Assembly: GCA_041672845.1 (NCBI GenBank) | Contig: JBAYYV010000001.1 | Span: 1-64,000 of the forward strand | Direction of reading: 5' to 3' | Length of the DNA: 64,000 nt | Source of the DNA: JBAYDV01 sp041672845 | GTDB taxonomy: Bacteria > Bacteroidota > Bacteroidia > Bacteroidales > UBA932 | Shown here: positions 1 through 8,825 of the stretch, piece after piece | How the letters are laid out: every line of letters starts with the position of its first letter | Position numbering within the stretch: position 1 is the first letter of the stretch | The notes under the pieces: generated by a model | The model's database searches: none | Told to the model about the DNA's origin: nothing | Seen by the model: the letters and a program-made list of their open reading frames with translations, nothing else | Position numbers and translations under genes: made by a program

Positions 1-816
1 AAAGTTAAAAAAGAAGTAGCAGATTTAGGATTGAATAGTAGAGAATGGTTTAAAGTAGATTTAGGTTATATTACTTTAGATGGATGGATGATTAAACCGC
101 TTAATTTCGATCCTAATAAGAAGTATCCTGTTATTATTAATGTGTATGGCGAACCTGCTAGTAACACTATACAGAATAAATGGGGTGGTGGTGATCTTTG
201 GAATAAATTCTTATCTGAACAAGGTTATATAGTATTAAGTGTGGATCCTAGAGGTACTGATCTTCCTAGAGGTAGAGAATGGAGAAAGAGTATTTATGGT
301 AAAATAGGTATTATAGCTCCTGCTGATCATGCTAAAGCTGTTCAGAAAATCGAAAAAATGTATCCTTTCATAGATTCTAGTAGAATAGGTATCTGGGGAT
401 GGAGTGGTGGTGGATCTTCTACTGCTCAGGCTTTGTGTAAATACCCTAATATATATCAAGCAGGTATTTCTGTAGCAGGTGTATATCTTCAGAACTTATA
501 TGATTCTATCTATCAAGAAAGGTATATGGGCCTTCCTTCTACTAATGCTAAAGGATATCATGATGGTTCAGTTATTAATTTCGCTAAAGGCTTAAAAGGT
601 CATTATATGATAGTTCATGGTACTGGTGATGATAATGTTCATTATCAGAGTTGTGAAATGTTTATTAATGAATTAGTTAAACAAGGTAAATTATTCGATT
701 TAATGATTTATCCTATGAGAACTCATAGTCTTAGAGAAAGAGAAGGAACTACTATTCATCTTTATAGTAGAATGACTAAGTTTTGGTTAGATAATCTTCC
801 TAATGATGCTCGTTAA
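1..816 (+). CDS. S9 family prolyl oligopeptidase / dipeptidyl peptidase IV-like, C-terminal part
   Basis: The frame is open from base 1, so this is the 3' end of a longer gene whose start lies outside the window. The visible ~271 residues are the alpha/beta-hydrolase catalytic domain of an S9B (DPP-IV type) serine peptidase. The nucleophile elbow reads GWSGGGSS, with the serine codon at 403-405; the canonical DPP-IV elbow is GWSYGG, so glycine replaces the tyrosine. The acid residue is in GTGDDNVH and the histidine in MRTHSLRERE near the end. These enzymes remove Xaa-Pro dipeptides from peptides, usually in the periplasm in Bacteroidales. The beta-propeller that would confirm the subfamily is not in the window. 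A TTG at 31 could be misread as a start, but homology-like sequence continues upstream of it. Confidence 0.9.
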   Translation, partial: KVKKEVADLGLNSREWFKVDLGYITLDGWMIKPLNFDPNKKYPVIINVYGEPASNTIQNKWGGGDLWNKFLSEQGYIVLSVDPRGTDLPRGREWRKSIYGKIGIIAPADHAKAVQKIEKMYPFIDSSRIGIWGWSGGGSSTAQALCKYPNIYQAGISVAGVYLQNLYDSIYQERYMGLPSTNAKGYHDGSVINFAKGLKGHYMIVHGTGDDNVHYQSCEMFINELVKQGKLFDLMIYPMRTHSLREREGTTIHLYSRMTKFWLDNLPNDAR

Positions 817-830
817 ATAAAATAAATAAT

Positions 831-1166
831 ATGGATTACGATTGGGTTAAGGAATTAAATTATGCAGTAACCGTTTGTAGCGTAGAAGGTAAAATTTTAT
901 ATATGAATGATAAATCTGCTAAGACTTTTGAAAAAAGAGGTGGCTATGATTTAATCGGTAAAAATCTTATCGATTGTCATAAGAAATCTTCTTGGGATCA
1001 TATTCTTAGGATGTTAAAGAATAAAGAATCTAATTCATATACAATAACTAAAGAAGGACAAAAGAAACTAATTTATCAGACACCTTGGTATCACAATGGT
1101 GAGATAGGTGGTTTAGTAGAATTATCCATAGTCCTTCCTGAAGAAATGCCTCATTTTGTTAGATAA
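831..1166 (+). CDS. small PAS-domain protein
   Basis: A 111-residue protein that is essentially one PAS domain: the motif NDKSAKTFEKRGGYDLIGKN is followed by the usual helix and by a C-terminal strand pair ending in EMPHFVR. No output domain, signal peptide or membrane segment is visible. It begins 14 bases after the S9 peptidase stop and may be co-transcribed with it. Stand-alone PAS proteins of this form are common in anaerobes and may bind a small ligand or a cofactor; the ligand cannot be read from the sequence. A single cysteine (LIDCHKK) is present. Confidence 0.75.
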   Translation: MDYDWVKELNYAVTVCSVEGKILYMNDKSAKTFEKRGGYDLIGKNLIDCHKKSSWDHILRMLKNKESNSYTITKEGQKKLIYQTPWYHNGEIGGLVELSIVLPEEMPHFVR

Positions 1167-1245
1167 TATTCTGCAAATGAGATAATCATAAATAAGAAAA
1201 ATTAATTAAAACTATCTGAAAAAGAATAAATAAATTAAAATAATT

Positions 1246-2625
1246 ATGTTTACAAAAGAAATTTACATTGAAAGAAGAAAGAAATTAGCAGCTGATGTTA
1301 AAAGCGGAGTGCTATTATTCTTGGGTAATGATGAATCTGGTATGAATTATTTAGATAATACTTACACTTTTCGTCAGGATTCTACTTTCTTATATTTTTT
1401 TGGTCTTGATTATGCTGGGCTTAATGCGATAATCGATATCGATGAAAACAAAGAAATTATATTTGGTAATGAATTAACCGTAGATGATATAGTATGGACT
1501 GGCGTCCAACCTTCACTTAAAGAAAATAGTGCAAAAATAGGTGTTCAAAATACATTGCCTACAAGCGAACTTAAAAAATATTTAAACAAAGCAAAAGCTT
1601 CCGGAAGAAAGATTCATTTTCTAAATCCCTATAGAGGTGATCATTCTATTAAATACCTTGAATTATTAGGTATCAAACCTGCTCAACAAAAAGAATTAGT
1701 TTCTGTAGATTTTATTAAAGCCATTGTTAAACAAAGAATATATAAAAGTGCGGCAGAAGTAGCTGAAATCGAAAAAGCTTGTACTATTTCTGCTAATATG
1801 CATATCAAAATGATGCAGATGTTGCGTCCTGGTGTTACAGAGATGGAAGTAGCTGCAGCTGTTACTGAAATAGCTCAGAGAGAAGGTGGTCAATTATCTT
1901 TCCCTAATATTGCCACTATTCATGGTCAAACATTACATCAGCATAGTCAAACTAATACTGTTAGTGAAGGTGATTTATTTCTTTTAGATGCAGGTGCTGA
2001 AACTCGTATGCATTATGCTGGTGATGAATCTTCTACTTGCTGTGTTTCTAAACATTTCTCAGAAAGACAAAAAACCATTTTTAATATTTGTTTAAATGCT
2101 CATATGGCGGCTGTTCATGCTTTAAAACCCGGTATTCCTTTTAAAGAAGTTCATCTTATAGCTGGTACTGAGATAGCTAGAGGTATGAAAGAATTAGGTC
2201 TAGTTAAAGGTGATCCTCGTGCAGTAGCAGAATCTGGTGCTTATGCTATGTTCTTCCCATGTGGACTTGGTCATATGATGGGATTAGATGTTCATGATAT
2301 GGAAAATATGGGGGAAGTATATGTAGGATATGATGGGAAACCTAAGAGTACTCAGTTTGGTTTCAAATCATTAAGACTCGGAAGGCCTCTAGAACCTGGT
2401 TTTGTACTAACTATCGAACCTGGTATCTATTTTATCCCTGAATTAATAGACCAATGGAGAGCAGAAAAAAGATTCTCGGAATTTTTGAATTACGAAGAAA
2501 TTAATAAATTTAGAGATTTTGGTGGTCTTCGTAATGAAGAAGATTATTTAATTACTGAGACTGGATATAAAAGACTTGGTAAATATAAACCTATGACTAT
2601 TAAAGAAATAGAAGCTCTTAGATAG
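1246..2625 (+). CDS. pepP: Xaa-Pro aminopeptidase (aminopeptidase P, M24B)
   Basis: A 459-residue cytosolic metallopeptidase that removes an N-terminal residue preceding proline. The N-terminal ~170 residues are the creatinase-like domain; the pita-bread catalytic domain follows. The five dimetal ligands can be placed: Asp in LLDAGAE, Asp in AGDESS, His in GLGHMMGLDVHD, Glu in TIEPGIYF, and Glu in LRNEEDYLIT. Length is normal for the family. It follows the PAS gene by 79 bases of AT-rich sequence without a clear promoter. With the S9 peptidase just upstream it suggests a role in using proline-containing peptides. Confidence 0.92.
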   Translation: MFTKEIYIERRKKLAADVKSGVLLFLGNDESGMNYLDNTYTFRQDSTFLYFFGLDYAGLNAIIDIDENKEIIFGNELTVDDIVWTGVQPSLKENSAKIGVQNTLPTSELKKYLNKAKASGRKIHFLNPYRGDHSIKYLELLGIKPAQQKELVSVDFIKAIVKQRIYKSAAEVAEIEKACTISANMHIKMMQMLRPGVTEMEVAAAVTEIAQREGGQLSFPNIATIHGQTLHQHSQTNTVSEGDLFLLDAGAETRMHYAGDESSTCCVSKHFSERQKTIFNICLNAHMAAVHALKPGIPFKEVHLIAGTEIARGMKELGLVKGDPRAVAESGAYAMFFPCGLGHMMGLDVHDMENMGEVYVGYDGKPKSTQFGFKSLRLGRPLEPGFVLTIEPGIYFIPELIDQWRAEKRFSEFLNYEEINKFRDFGGLRNEEDYLITETGYKRLGKYKPMTIKEIEALR

Positions 2626-2686
2626 TAATATAAATTCTTCGTTAGTAATTTACTTGAAATTATGATAAAATATTTATATTAGTTGA

Positions 2687-2694
2687 TAACTTTG
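2687..2694 (+). promoter_or_regulatory. -7 element of the hydrogenase operon promoter
   Basis: TAACTTTG matches the Bacteroidota -7 consensus TAnnTTTG and lies 70 bases before the first gene of the hydrogenase operon. No convincing -33 TTTG lies at the expected distance, so this is a partial match. Confidence 0.5.
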
Positions 2695-2763
2695 TAAATT
2701 AATAATTTTATTGACTAATATAAATATTTATAAAATGTTAAATATTAAATAAAACACTATATC

Positions 2764-3033
2764 ATGATAGTAAAAGTATGTGTAGGAAGTTCTTGCCATC
2801 TTAAGGGATCTTATGATGTAATAGAAAATATGAAAGAACTTTTGAAAAAATATGAAGTCGAAGATGATATAGAATTACAGGCTAGCTTTTGTCTGGGATT
2901 TTGTGCACAAGGTGTTACGATGAAAATAGAAATGGATGATAATCCAGATACTGACGGAATATTTATTCATGAACTAAATAAAGATAACATTGAAGAACGA
3001 TTTGTGAACGAAGTATTACCACTAGTAAAATAG
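2764..3033 (+). CDS. thioredoxin-like [2Fe-2S] ferredoxin domain protein
   Basis: An 89-residue protein with the thioredoxin-like [2Fe-2S] fold found in NuoE/HndA and as a free domain beside [FeFe] hydrogenases. Four cysteines are placed as expected for cluster ligands: C6 and C11 in CVGSSC and the pair in FCLGFC near residues 43-47. It is the first gene of the operon, and the sensory hydrogenase begins 2 bases after its stop. It probably delivers or accepts an electron for one of the two hydrogenases; which one is not visible. Confidence 0.85.
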   Translation: MIVKVCVGSSCHLKGSYDVIENMKELLKKYEVEDDIELQASFCLGFCAQGVTMKIEMDDNPDTDGIFIHELNKDNIEERFVNEVLPLVK

Positions 3034-3035
3034 TT

Positions 3036-4781
3036 ATGACAAAATATCTTGATTTTAAGGAGGCGAAATGCAGAGATTGTTATCGTTGTCTTAGAGAATG
3101 CCCTGTCAAGGCTATATCAATAATTAATCACCAAGCTCGTGTGATTGAAGAACGTTGTATTTTATGTGGACGTTGTACTATTGTATGTCCTCAAAATGCT
3201 AAACAAGTTCATAGTGAACTTCCTGAAATTAAAAAGATTCTTGCTGAAAATAAAGAAGTTATTGCTAGTGTAGCTCCTTCTTTTATTTCTAGTTTTGGCC
3301 TTAGCAATTTCTCTATTTTTAGAATAGCTTTAGGTAAACTAGGTTTTTCTGATGCTGAAGAAACTGCGGTCGGGGCTAATGCAGTTACTAAAGAATATGT
3401 TAAACTTATGAAAACAGGTAAGTATGAAAATTTTATTACTTCTGCTTGTCCTGCTATAGTCAGATTAATTCAAGAATATCACCCTAGTGCATTAAAGTAT
3501 TTAGCTCCAGTAGATTCTCCTATGTTAGCTCATGCTAAACTTTTAAAAAAAGATTATCCGAATGCTAAAATTATTTTTATAGGTCCATGTATTGCTAAGA
3601 AACGTGAAGCAGCTGAAAGTGGATTAGTAGATGGAGTTCTTACATATGAAGATATGCAAGAATTATTTACAGAAAATAATATTAATTTAGATGAAATAAC
3701 ATCTATGGATATGCCTAGAAAAGCTAAATATGCTAATAAATCTAAAGGGTATCCTATTAGTCATGGTATTATTAATTCTTTCGAAGTATTGCCGAAAGGC
3801 TATGATTATATGGCAGTCGATGGTGCTGAAAGATGTATAGATGTTTTAGAAAGTATTGATAATCTTTCAGGTGTATTTATAGAGATGAATATCTGTCAAG
3901 ACGGGTGTGTTAATGGTCCTTGTAGTTTAGTGAACTCTAAAGCTATGAAGAAAAATAATGATCGAGGAGGTAGTATCGAAGCGACCATGGAAGTGCATAG
4001 ATATGTTAAAAATGAAATTAAGTCTTTACCTCCTGAAAAATTAGGAGCTATAAAATGTAATGTAGATTTCGCTCGAGCATATCCTAGAATCAAGACTAAT
4101 TCTGTACCTGGAACAGAATCACAGATAACTGCGATTCTGCATAAGACTAATAAATTTAAACCAGAAGATGAATTAAATTGCGGAGCTTGTGGTTATAATA
4201 CTTGTAGAGAAAAAGCATGGGCTGTATTAAATGGTTATGCTGATGTGAATGTTTGTTTTCCTTATATGAGAGAAAGAGCAGAATCTATGTCATATGAAAT
4301 AATTCATAATAGTCCTCAGGGTTTAATCGTATTAGACGAAGATCTTAATGTTATAGATATAAATCATAGAGCCAAAGAATTATTAGGCATCGAAGTAGCA
4401 AATATGAAAAATCTTCCTGCAGTTGATTTTTTCAATATTTCTGAGTTCTTACAAGCTAATACTCTAAAAAAAGCTTTAAAGAAGGAAAAATTATTTATTC
4501 AAAAAACTAAAAAATATGTAAATTTGTCGATTAATTTACTTCAGGGTGACAAAGTACTATTTGGAATTATGAATGATGTTACAGATGATGTTAATTATGA
4601 TGACCAGCTTCTAACTATGAAGAAAGAGACATTAGATACTACTGATCGGGTAATTAAAAAACAAATGCGAGTAGCTCAAGAAATAGCATCATTGTTAGGT
4701 GAGACTACAGCTGAAACAAAAGTAGCTTTATTAAAATTGAAGAAAACTATACAGGCAGAAGAAGGAGAAAATAAAGAATGA
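3036..4781 (+). CDS. sensory-type [FeFe] hydrogenase with PAS domain (HydS-like)
   Basis: A 581-residue protein. Domain order: two [4Fe-4S] ferredoxin motifs (about residues 12-57), H-cluster domain (about 70-370), a further Fe-S domain with cysteines in CGACGYNTC (about 382-390) and a later one near 408, then a PAS domain (about 420-525) and a helical tail. H-cluster ligands are Cys138 (TSACP), Cys185 (GPCIAKK), Cys287 and Cys291 (CQDGC). In catalytic enzymes the first motif is TSCCP, and its first Cys relays protons; here it is Ala137. This substitution and the C-terminal PAS domain are known marks of the sensory (group C, HydS) class, which turns over H2 slowly. The start of the next gene, a PP2C phosphatase, overlaps the stop by 4 bases (ATGA), so the pair is translationally coupled. 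No HydE, HydF or HydG maturase is in the window. Confidence 0.92.
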   Translation: MTKYLDFKEAKCRDCYRCLRECPVKAISIINHQARVIEERCILCGRCTIVCPQNAKQVHSELPEIKKILAENKEVIASVAPSFISSFGLSNFSIFRIALGKLGFSDAEETAVGANAVTKEYVKLMKTGKYENFITSACPAIVRLIQEYHPSALKYLAPVDSPMLAHAKLLKKDYPNAKIIFIGPCIAKKREAAESGLVDGVLTYEDMQELFTENNINLDEITSMDMPRKAKYANKSKGYPISHGIINSFEVLPKGYDYMAVDGAERCIDVLESIDNLSGVFIEMNICQDGCVNGPCSLVNSKAMKKNNDRGGSIEATMEVHRYVKNEIKSLPPEKLGAIKCNVDFARAYPRIKTNSVPGTESQITAILHKTNKFKPEDELNCGACGYNTCREKAWAVLNGYADVNVCFPYMRERAESMSYEIIHNSPQGLIVLDEDLNVIDINHRAKELLGIEVANMKNLPAVDFFNISEFLQANTLKKALKKEKLFIQKTKKYVNLSINLLQGDKVLFGIMNDVTDDVNYDDQLLTMKKETLDTTDRVIKKQMRVAQEIASLLGETTAETKVALLKLKKTIQAEEGENKE

Positions 4782-5938
4782 AACTTTGTTTAGAATATAG
4801 TTATACATCTTTAAATAAGTATGGAGAGGAGTTATGTGGTGATAAGGTAGAAAGTGCTGTTATAGATGATTGGACTACTGTAGTGCTTGCAGATGGTTTA
4901 GGAAGTGGAGTAAAGGCTAATATCCTTTCTACTTTAACTTCTAAGATTTTATGTACGATGGTTTCTCAAGATGTGCCTATTTATGATTGTATCGAAACGA
5001 TGATACAAACACTTCCTATTTGTAAAGTTAGACAAGTGGCTTATTCTACTTTTTCAGTAATACATCTGCATAAAAGTGGAAAAGGTCAATTAATAGAATT
5101 TGATAATCCTGAAGCAATTTACTATCATAATGGTAAGTGTCAGGATTTTAAAAGGAATAAATTAGATATTTTAGGCAAAAAAGTATATCAGTCTGAGTTA
5201 CAGTTAGAAAAAGATGATATGGTATTTGTTATGTCAGATGGTACGATTCATGCTGGGATAGGAATGGTGTTAAACTTTGGATGGCAAAGGCCTGAAATAA
5301 TGAAGCATTTAGATGATAATATTAATTCTGAAATGTCTATTCGTGCAGCTACTTGTATGTTGGCAGCTGCTTGTAATGATCTTTATCTGGACAAACCAGG
5401 TGATGATACGACTGTAGCTGGGGTACGAATGAAAGAAATAATCCCAGTAAATATTTTAGTGGGTCCTCCTGTAGATAAATCGAAAGATAATGAATATGTA
5501 GCCAAGTTTATGGAAGGAGATACGAAAAAAATAGTTTGTGGTGGTACAAGTTCACAAATAGTGGCTCGATATTTAAAAAAGCCATTAACGACAAGTTTTA
5601 ATTTCCCTGATAAGGATGTTCCTCCTATAGGTTATATAGAGGGAATAGACTTAGTAACAGAAGGGGTTATAACATTAAGGAAACTTATAGAATTATGTGA
5701 AAAATATAAATCTAATTCTGATTTAACGCCTAAAGTTTTTAAAAAGAAAGATGGCGCATCATTATTAGCAGAAATTCTTTTAGAGCAATCTTCAGATGTT
5801 ACTTTTTTCGTAGGAAGATCAGTGAATATTGCTCATCAAGGTTTGCCAATAGATACTACTATGAAACTTAAATTAGTAGAACAGTTAGCAAAAATTTTAC
5901 AAATCATAGGTAAGAAAACCAAAATATATTATAATTAA
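4778..5938 (+). CDS. SpoIIE/PP2C-family serine/threonine phosphatase
   Basis: A 386-residue protein with the PPM (SpoIIE-type) fold. Metal-binding aspartates are visible in VLADGLGSGVKAN (N-terminal), MSDGTIHAG (middle) and PGDDTTVAG (about residue 205). About 170 residues follow the phosphatase core, a C-terminal extension seen in the copies that accompany sensory hydrogenases. The start overlaps the hydrogenase stop. The inferred role is the output of the H2 sensor: dephosphorylation of a protein such as an anti-sigma-factor antagonist. No anti-sigma or antagonist gene lies in the window, so the target is unknown. Confidence 0.88.
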   Translation: MKLCLEYSYTSLNKYGEELCGDKVESAVIDDWTTVVLADGLGSGVKANILSTLTSKILCTMVSQDVPIYDCIETMIQTLPICKVRQVAYSTFSVIHLHKSGKGQLIEFDNPEAIYYHNGKCQDFKRNKLDILGKKVYQSELQLEKDDMVFVMSDGTIHAGIGMVLNFGWQRPEIMKHLDDNINSEMSIRAATCMLAAACNDLYLDKPGDDTTVAGVRMKEIIPVNILVGPPVDKSKDNEYVAKFMEGDTKKIVCGGTSSQIVARYLKKPLTTSFNFPDKDVPPIGYIEGIDLVTEGVITLRKLIELCEKYKSNSDLTPKVFKKKDGASLLAEILLEQSSDVTFFVGRSVNIAHQGLPIDTTMKLKLVEQLAKILQIIGKKTKIYYN

Positions 5939-5943
5939 AAGTT

Positions 5944-7482
5944 ATGGGCATATTTGATACAAACGTACAGTTTACCAAATATAAAGTGTTAAAAGAAGTA
6001 ATTAACAGGGCTTATGAAGGAGGTCTTCAAGATGCATATATCGAGATTCCTAAAAAGTTAGCTCCAGGGCCAAAGTCTGAATATAGTTGTTGTATTTATA
6101 AAGAAAGAGCGATTTTACAAGAAAGAGTGAAGATGGCTATGGGTGGTCATAAAGAAAACTCAAATGTTATCGAAGTTATAGATGTGGCTTGTGATGAATG
6201 TCCTATTGGAGGTATATATGTAACTCCGGCTTGTAGAGGATGTATGTTACATAGTTGTGTAGATGCTTGTCCTAAAGGTGCTATTACTATAATAAATCAT
6301 AAAGCCACTATAGATAAAGAAAAATGTATAGAGTGTGGTGCATGTGTTAAAGCTTGTCCGTATGGTGCTATTATTGCTCAACATAGACCATGTATTCAAA
6401 GCTGTAATGTTAAAGCTATATCTATGGGTAAAGATCATAAAGCTATAATTGACTACGATAAATGTATTTCATGTGGTGCATGTATTATTAAATGTCCTTT
6501 CGGTGCTATTGTAGATAAATCTTTTGTTTTAGATATTATCTCTATTCTTCAAAATTCTAATCATAATCAAAGTTATAAAGTCTATGCGATTATAGCTCCT
6601 GCTATCGTAGCCCAACTAGCTTATGGTACGGTAGAACAAGTAATGACAGCTATTAAACAACTTGGATTTTACAATGTGATCGAGGTAGCTTTAGGAGCAG
6701 ATATTACTCTTTATCGTGAAGCAAATGAATGGAATGAAAAGAAGACACTTACCACATCTTGTTGTCCTTCTTTTGTTATGTATATAGAAAAACATATGCC
6801 TCATCTTAAGAAACTCATTTCTTCTTCTCCATCTCCGATGGTAGAAACTGCTGCATTAATCAAAAGATCCGATCCAAATGCTAAAGTAGTATTTATAGGG
6901 CCATGTAGTTCTAAGAAGGTGGAATTTCAGCTAGAAAAAACGAAAGGATTAGTAGACTGTGTAATGTCATTTGAAGAATTACAAGCTTTCGTAGATGCAA
7001 GAGGTATTGTTCCTAAAGAATTAGGGAATTCACCTATGGATAATGCTTCTTATTATGGTAGAATATTTTCTCGTTCAGGTGGATTAACTGAAGGTCTTGT
7101 CCATGAAGGTAAACGCTTAGGGATTGAAGGAATTAAACCTATAGTGATGAATGGTATGAAAGATATTAAAAATAATCTTCTTATGCTTAAATTAGGAAAA
7201 TCTCCTTATAATTTCTTTGAGGGTATGGCTTGTGAAGGTGGTTGTGTAAATGGAGCTCTTTCTATAACTCATAATCCTAAGAATAAATTCGATGTTGATA
7301 AATATGCTACTTCTGCCAAGGAAAACAATATCGATAATACAGTTAAGTTATATAAAATGAGTATAGAACATGCTGATTCCGTGGATCTTGAAAAAGATGC
7401 TCAAGAAAAGTGTGAAGCTTTAGCTATAAATGCTAAGACTAATAAAAAAGCTAAAGTAGAGGCTAAAGCAGAAACTAAATAG
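5944..7482 (+). CDS. [FeFe] hydrogenase, group B-like
   Basis: A 512-residue hydrogenase starting 5 bases after the phosphatase stop. The N-terminal ~200 residues hold cysteine-rich ferredoxin motifs, including CRGCMLHSCVDACPKG, CIECGACVKACPYG and CISCGACIIKCPFG. H-cluster motifs: TTSCCPSF with Cys273 (proton-relay position) and Cys274 (ligand), Cys321 in GPCSSKK, and Cys430 and Cys434 in ACEGGC. The catalytic relay cysteine is therefore present, unlike in the HydS-like neighbour. The layout matches the poorly studied monomeric group B enzymes, thought to exchange electrons with ferredoxin. The tail is rich in Lys and Ala (about 15 residues) and probably disordered. Being in one operon with the sensor suggests it is the enzyme whose activity or expression the sensor follows. 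Confidence 0.92.
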   Translation: MGIFDTNVQFTKYKVLKEVINRAYEGGLQDAYIEIPKKLAPGPKSEYSCCIYKERAILQERVKMAMGGHKENSNVIEVIDVACDECPIGGIYVTPACRGCMLHSCVDACPKGAITIINHKATIDKEKCIECGACVKACPYGAIIAQHRPCIQSCNVKAISMGKDHKAIIDYDKCISCGACIIKCPFGAIVDKSFVLDIISILQNSNHNQSYKVYAIIAPAIVAQLAYGTVEQVMTAIKQLGFYNVIEVALGADITLYREANEWNEKKTLTTSCCPSFVMYIEKHMPHLKKLISSSPSPMVETAALIKRSDPNAKVVFIGPCSSKKVEFQLEKTKGLVDCVMSFEELQAFVDARGIVPKELGNSPMDNASYYGRIFSRSGGLTEGLVHEGKRLGIEGIKPIVMNGMKDIKNNLLMLKLGKSPYNFFEGMACEGGCVNGALSITHNPKNKFDVDKYATSAKENNIDNTVKLYKMSIEHADSVDLEKDAQEKCEALAINAKTNKKAKVEAKAETK

Positions 7483-7490
7483 ATTTTAGC

Positions 7491-7498
7491 TAAATTTG
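7491..7498 (+). promoter_or_regulatory. -7 element before the CNNM transporter gene
   Basis: TAAATTTG matches TAnnTTTG and lies 23 bases before the ATG at 7521, between the hydrogenase stop and this gene. No -33 element is visible at the right distance. Confidence 0.35.
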
Positions 7499-7520
7499 TT
7501 TCAATAATTTTAAACTTTAT

Positions 7521-8825
7521 ATGAAAATAATACTTATTCTTATTTTAGTGTTGATTAATGGCTTTTTTGCTATGAGTGAGGCTGCCTTATTAAGTGCGCG
7601 TAGATCCAGAATATCTGCTGATGCTAAAAAAGGAAGTAGCGCTGCTAAAAGAGCTCTTGCTCTTAAAGAAAAACCTAGTCGTTTTCTTTCTACTGTACAA
7701 ATAGGAATTACTTTAATAGGAATATTAATAGGTATGTTTTCAGGAGATGAATTATCTATTGATTTAGGACATGTTTTAGAAATTTGGGGTATGAATGCTC
7801 CAGCCGCTTTATTATTAGGTCAAATTCTAGTAGTAATATTAATAACATTATTTGCTATTATTTTCGGTGAATTAGTCCCTAAAAGAATAGCTATCAGTTC
7901 TGCTGAAAAAATTTCTAAAGGAACATCTGGATTCATGATAGTTTTATCATGGATAATGTCTCCTTTCGTTTATATTTTATCTAAGACTACTGATTTAATT
8001 GTCAAATTGTTCAAGATCAAAGATAGTGATAGTGGAGTTACTGAAGATGAAATTCGACAGATGGTAAATGAAGGTCGTGAAGGTGGTGAAGTACAGGATG
8101 TAGAACAAGATATACTAGAACGAGTTTTCTCATTAGGAGATCGTAAAATAGAATCTATTATGTCTCCTCGTAATGAACTTATTTGGATAGATAAGAAGAT
8201 GACCAATGATGAAATTAACGACCTAGTACAAGCTAATTTATATGAAGTATATCCTGTGGCAGATGGTAATCTAGATGAAATCATAGGAGTAGTTTATCTT
8301 AAGGACCTTTTCGGGAAATTAGATAAAAAAGGATTTTACATAAAGGATATTATAAGGGAAGCTGTATATTTCCATGAGAATTTTGATGTTTATAAGGTAA
8401 TGGAACAGATGAAAACAGAACAAATTAATTATGGTCTTATATGTGATGAATTTGGTGTTTGTCAAGGAATTGTTACCTATAAAGATATTTTAGAAGGTCT
8501 TATAGGATCTGTAGAAGATGAAGAAGATGACCCTGATATTATTATACGTCCTAGTGGTGGATGGTTAGTGAATGGTAAGTGTTCTTTTTACGATTTTTTG
8601 GATTATTATGACATAGAGGAACCTGAAGAAGCTGATTATACTACAGTAGCAGGGTTAGCTCTTGAATATTTAGAACATTTCCCAAATCCAGGTGATTTTA
8701 TAGACTATGAAGGATATCGTTTGGAAATCGTAGATATGGATGGTACTCGCATTGACAAAATATTAGTAACTAAATTAGAGCCCAATAAATTTCCTGATGA
8801 AAATTCAAAAGAAGATGAAAAATAA
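7521..8825 (+). CDS. CNNM/CorC-type transporter with CBS domains (hemolysin family)
   Basis: A 434-residue inner-membrane protein. The N-terminal DUF21/CNNM domain (residues 1-~150) has three or four hydrophobic segments, the first at the extreme N-terminus. Two CBS domains (about 205-330) begin near MSPRNELIWIDK, and a CorC_HlyC domain (about 340-420) closes the protein. The family is linked to Mg2+ or Co2+ efflux; the older name hemolysin is not functionally supported. The stop at 8825 lies inside the start region of the next gene, so the two are probably translationally coupled. Confidence 0.9.
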   Translation: MKIILILILVLINGFFAMSEAALLSARRSRISADAKKGSSAAKRALALKEKPSRFLSTVQIGITLIGILIGMFSGDELSIDLGHVLEIWGMNAPAALLLGQILVVILITLFAIIFGELVPKRIAISSAEKISKGTSGFMIVLSWIMSPFVYILSKTTDLIVKLFKIKDSDSGVTEDEIRQMVNEGREGGEVQDVEQDILERVFSLGDRKIESIMSPRNELIWIDKKMTNDEINDLVQANLYEVYPVADGNLDEIIGVVYLKDLFGKLDKKGFYIKDIIREAVYFHENFDVYKVMEQMKTEQINYGLICDEFGVCQGIVTYKDILEGLIGSVEDEEDDPDIIIRPSGGWLVNGKCSFYDFLDYYDIEEPEEADYTTVAGLALEYLEHFPNPGDFIDYEGYRLEIVDMDGTRIDKILVTKLEPNKFPDENSKEDEK

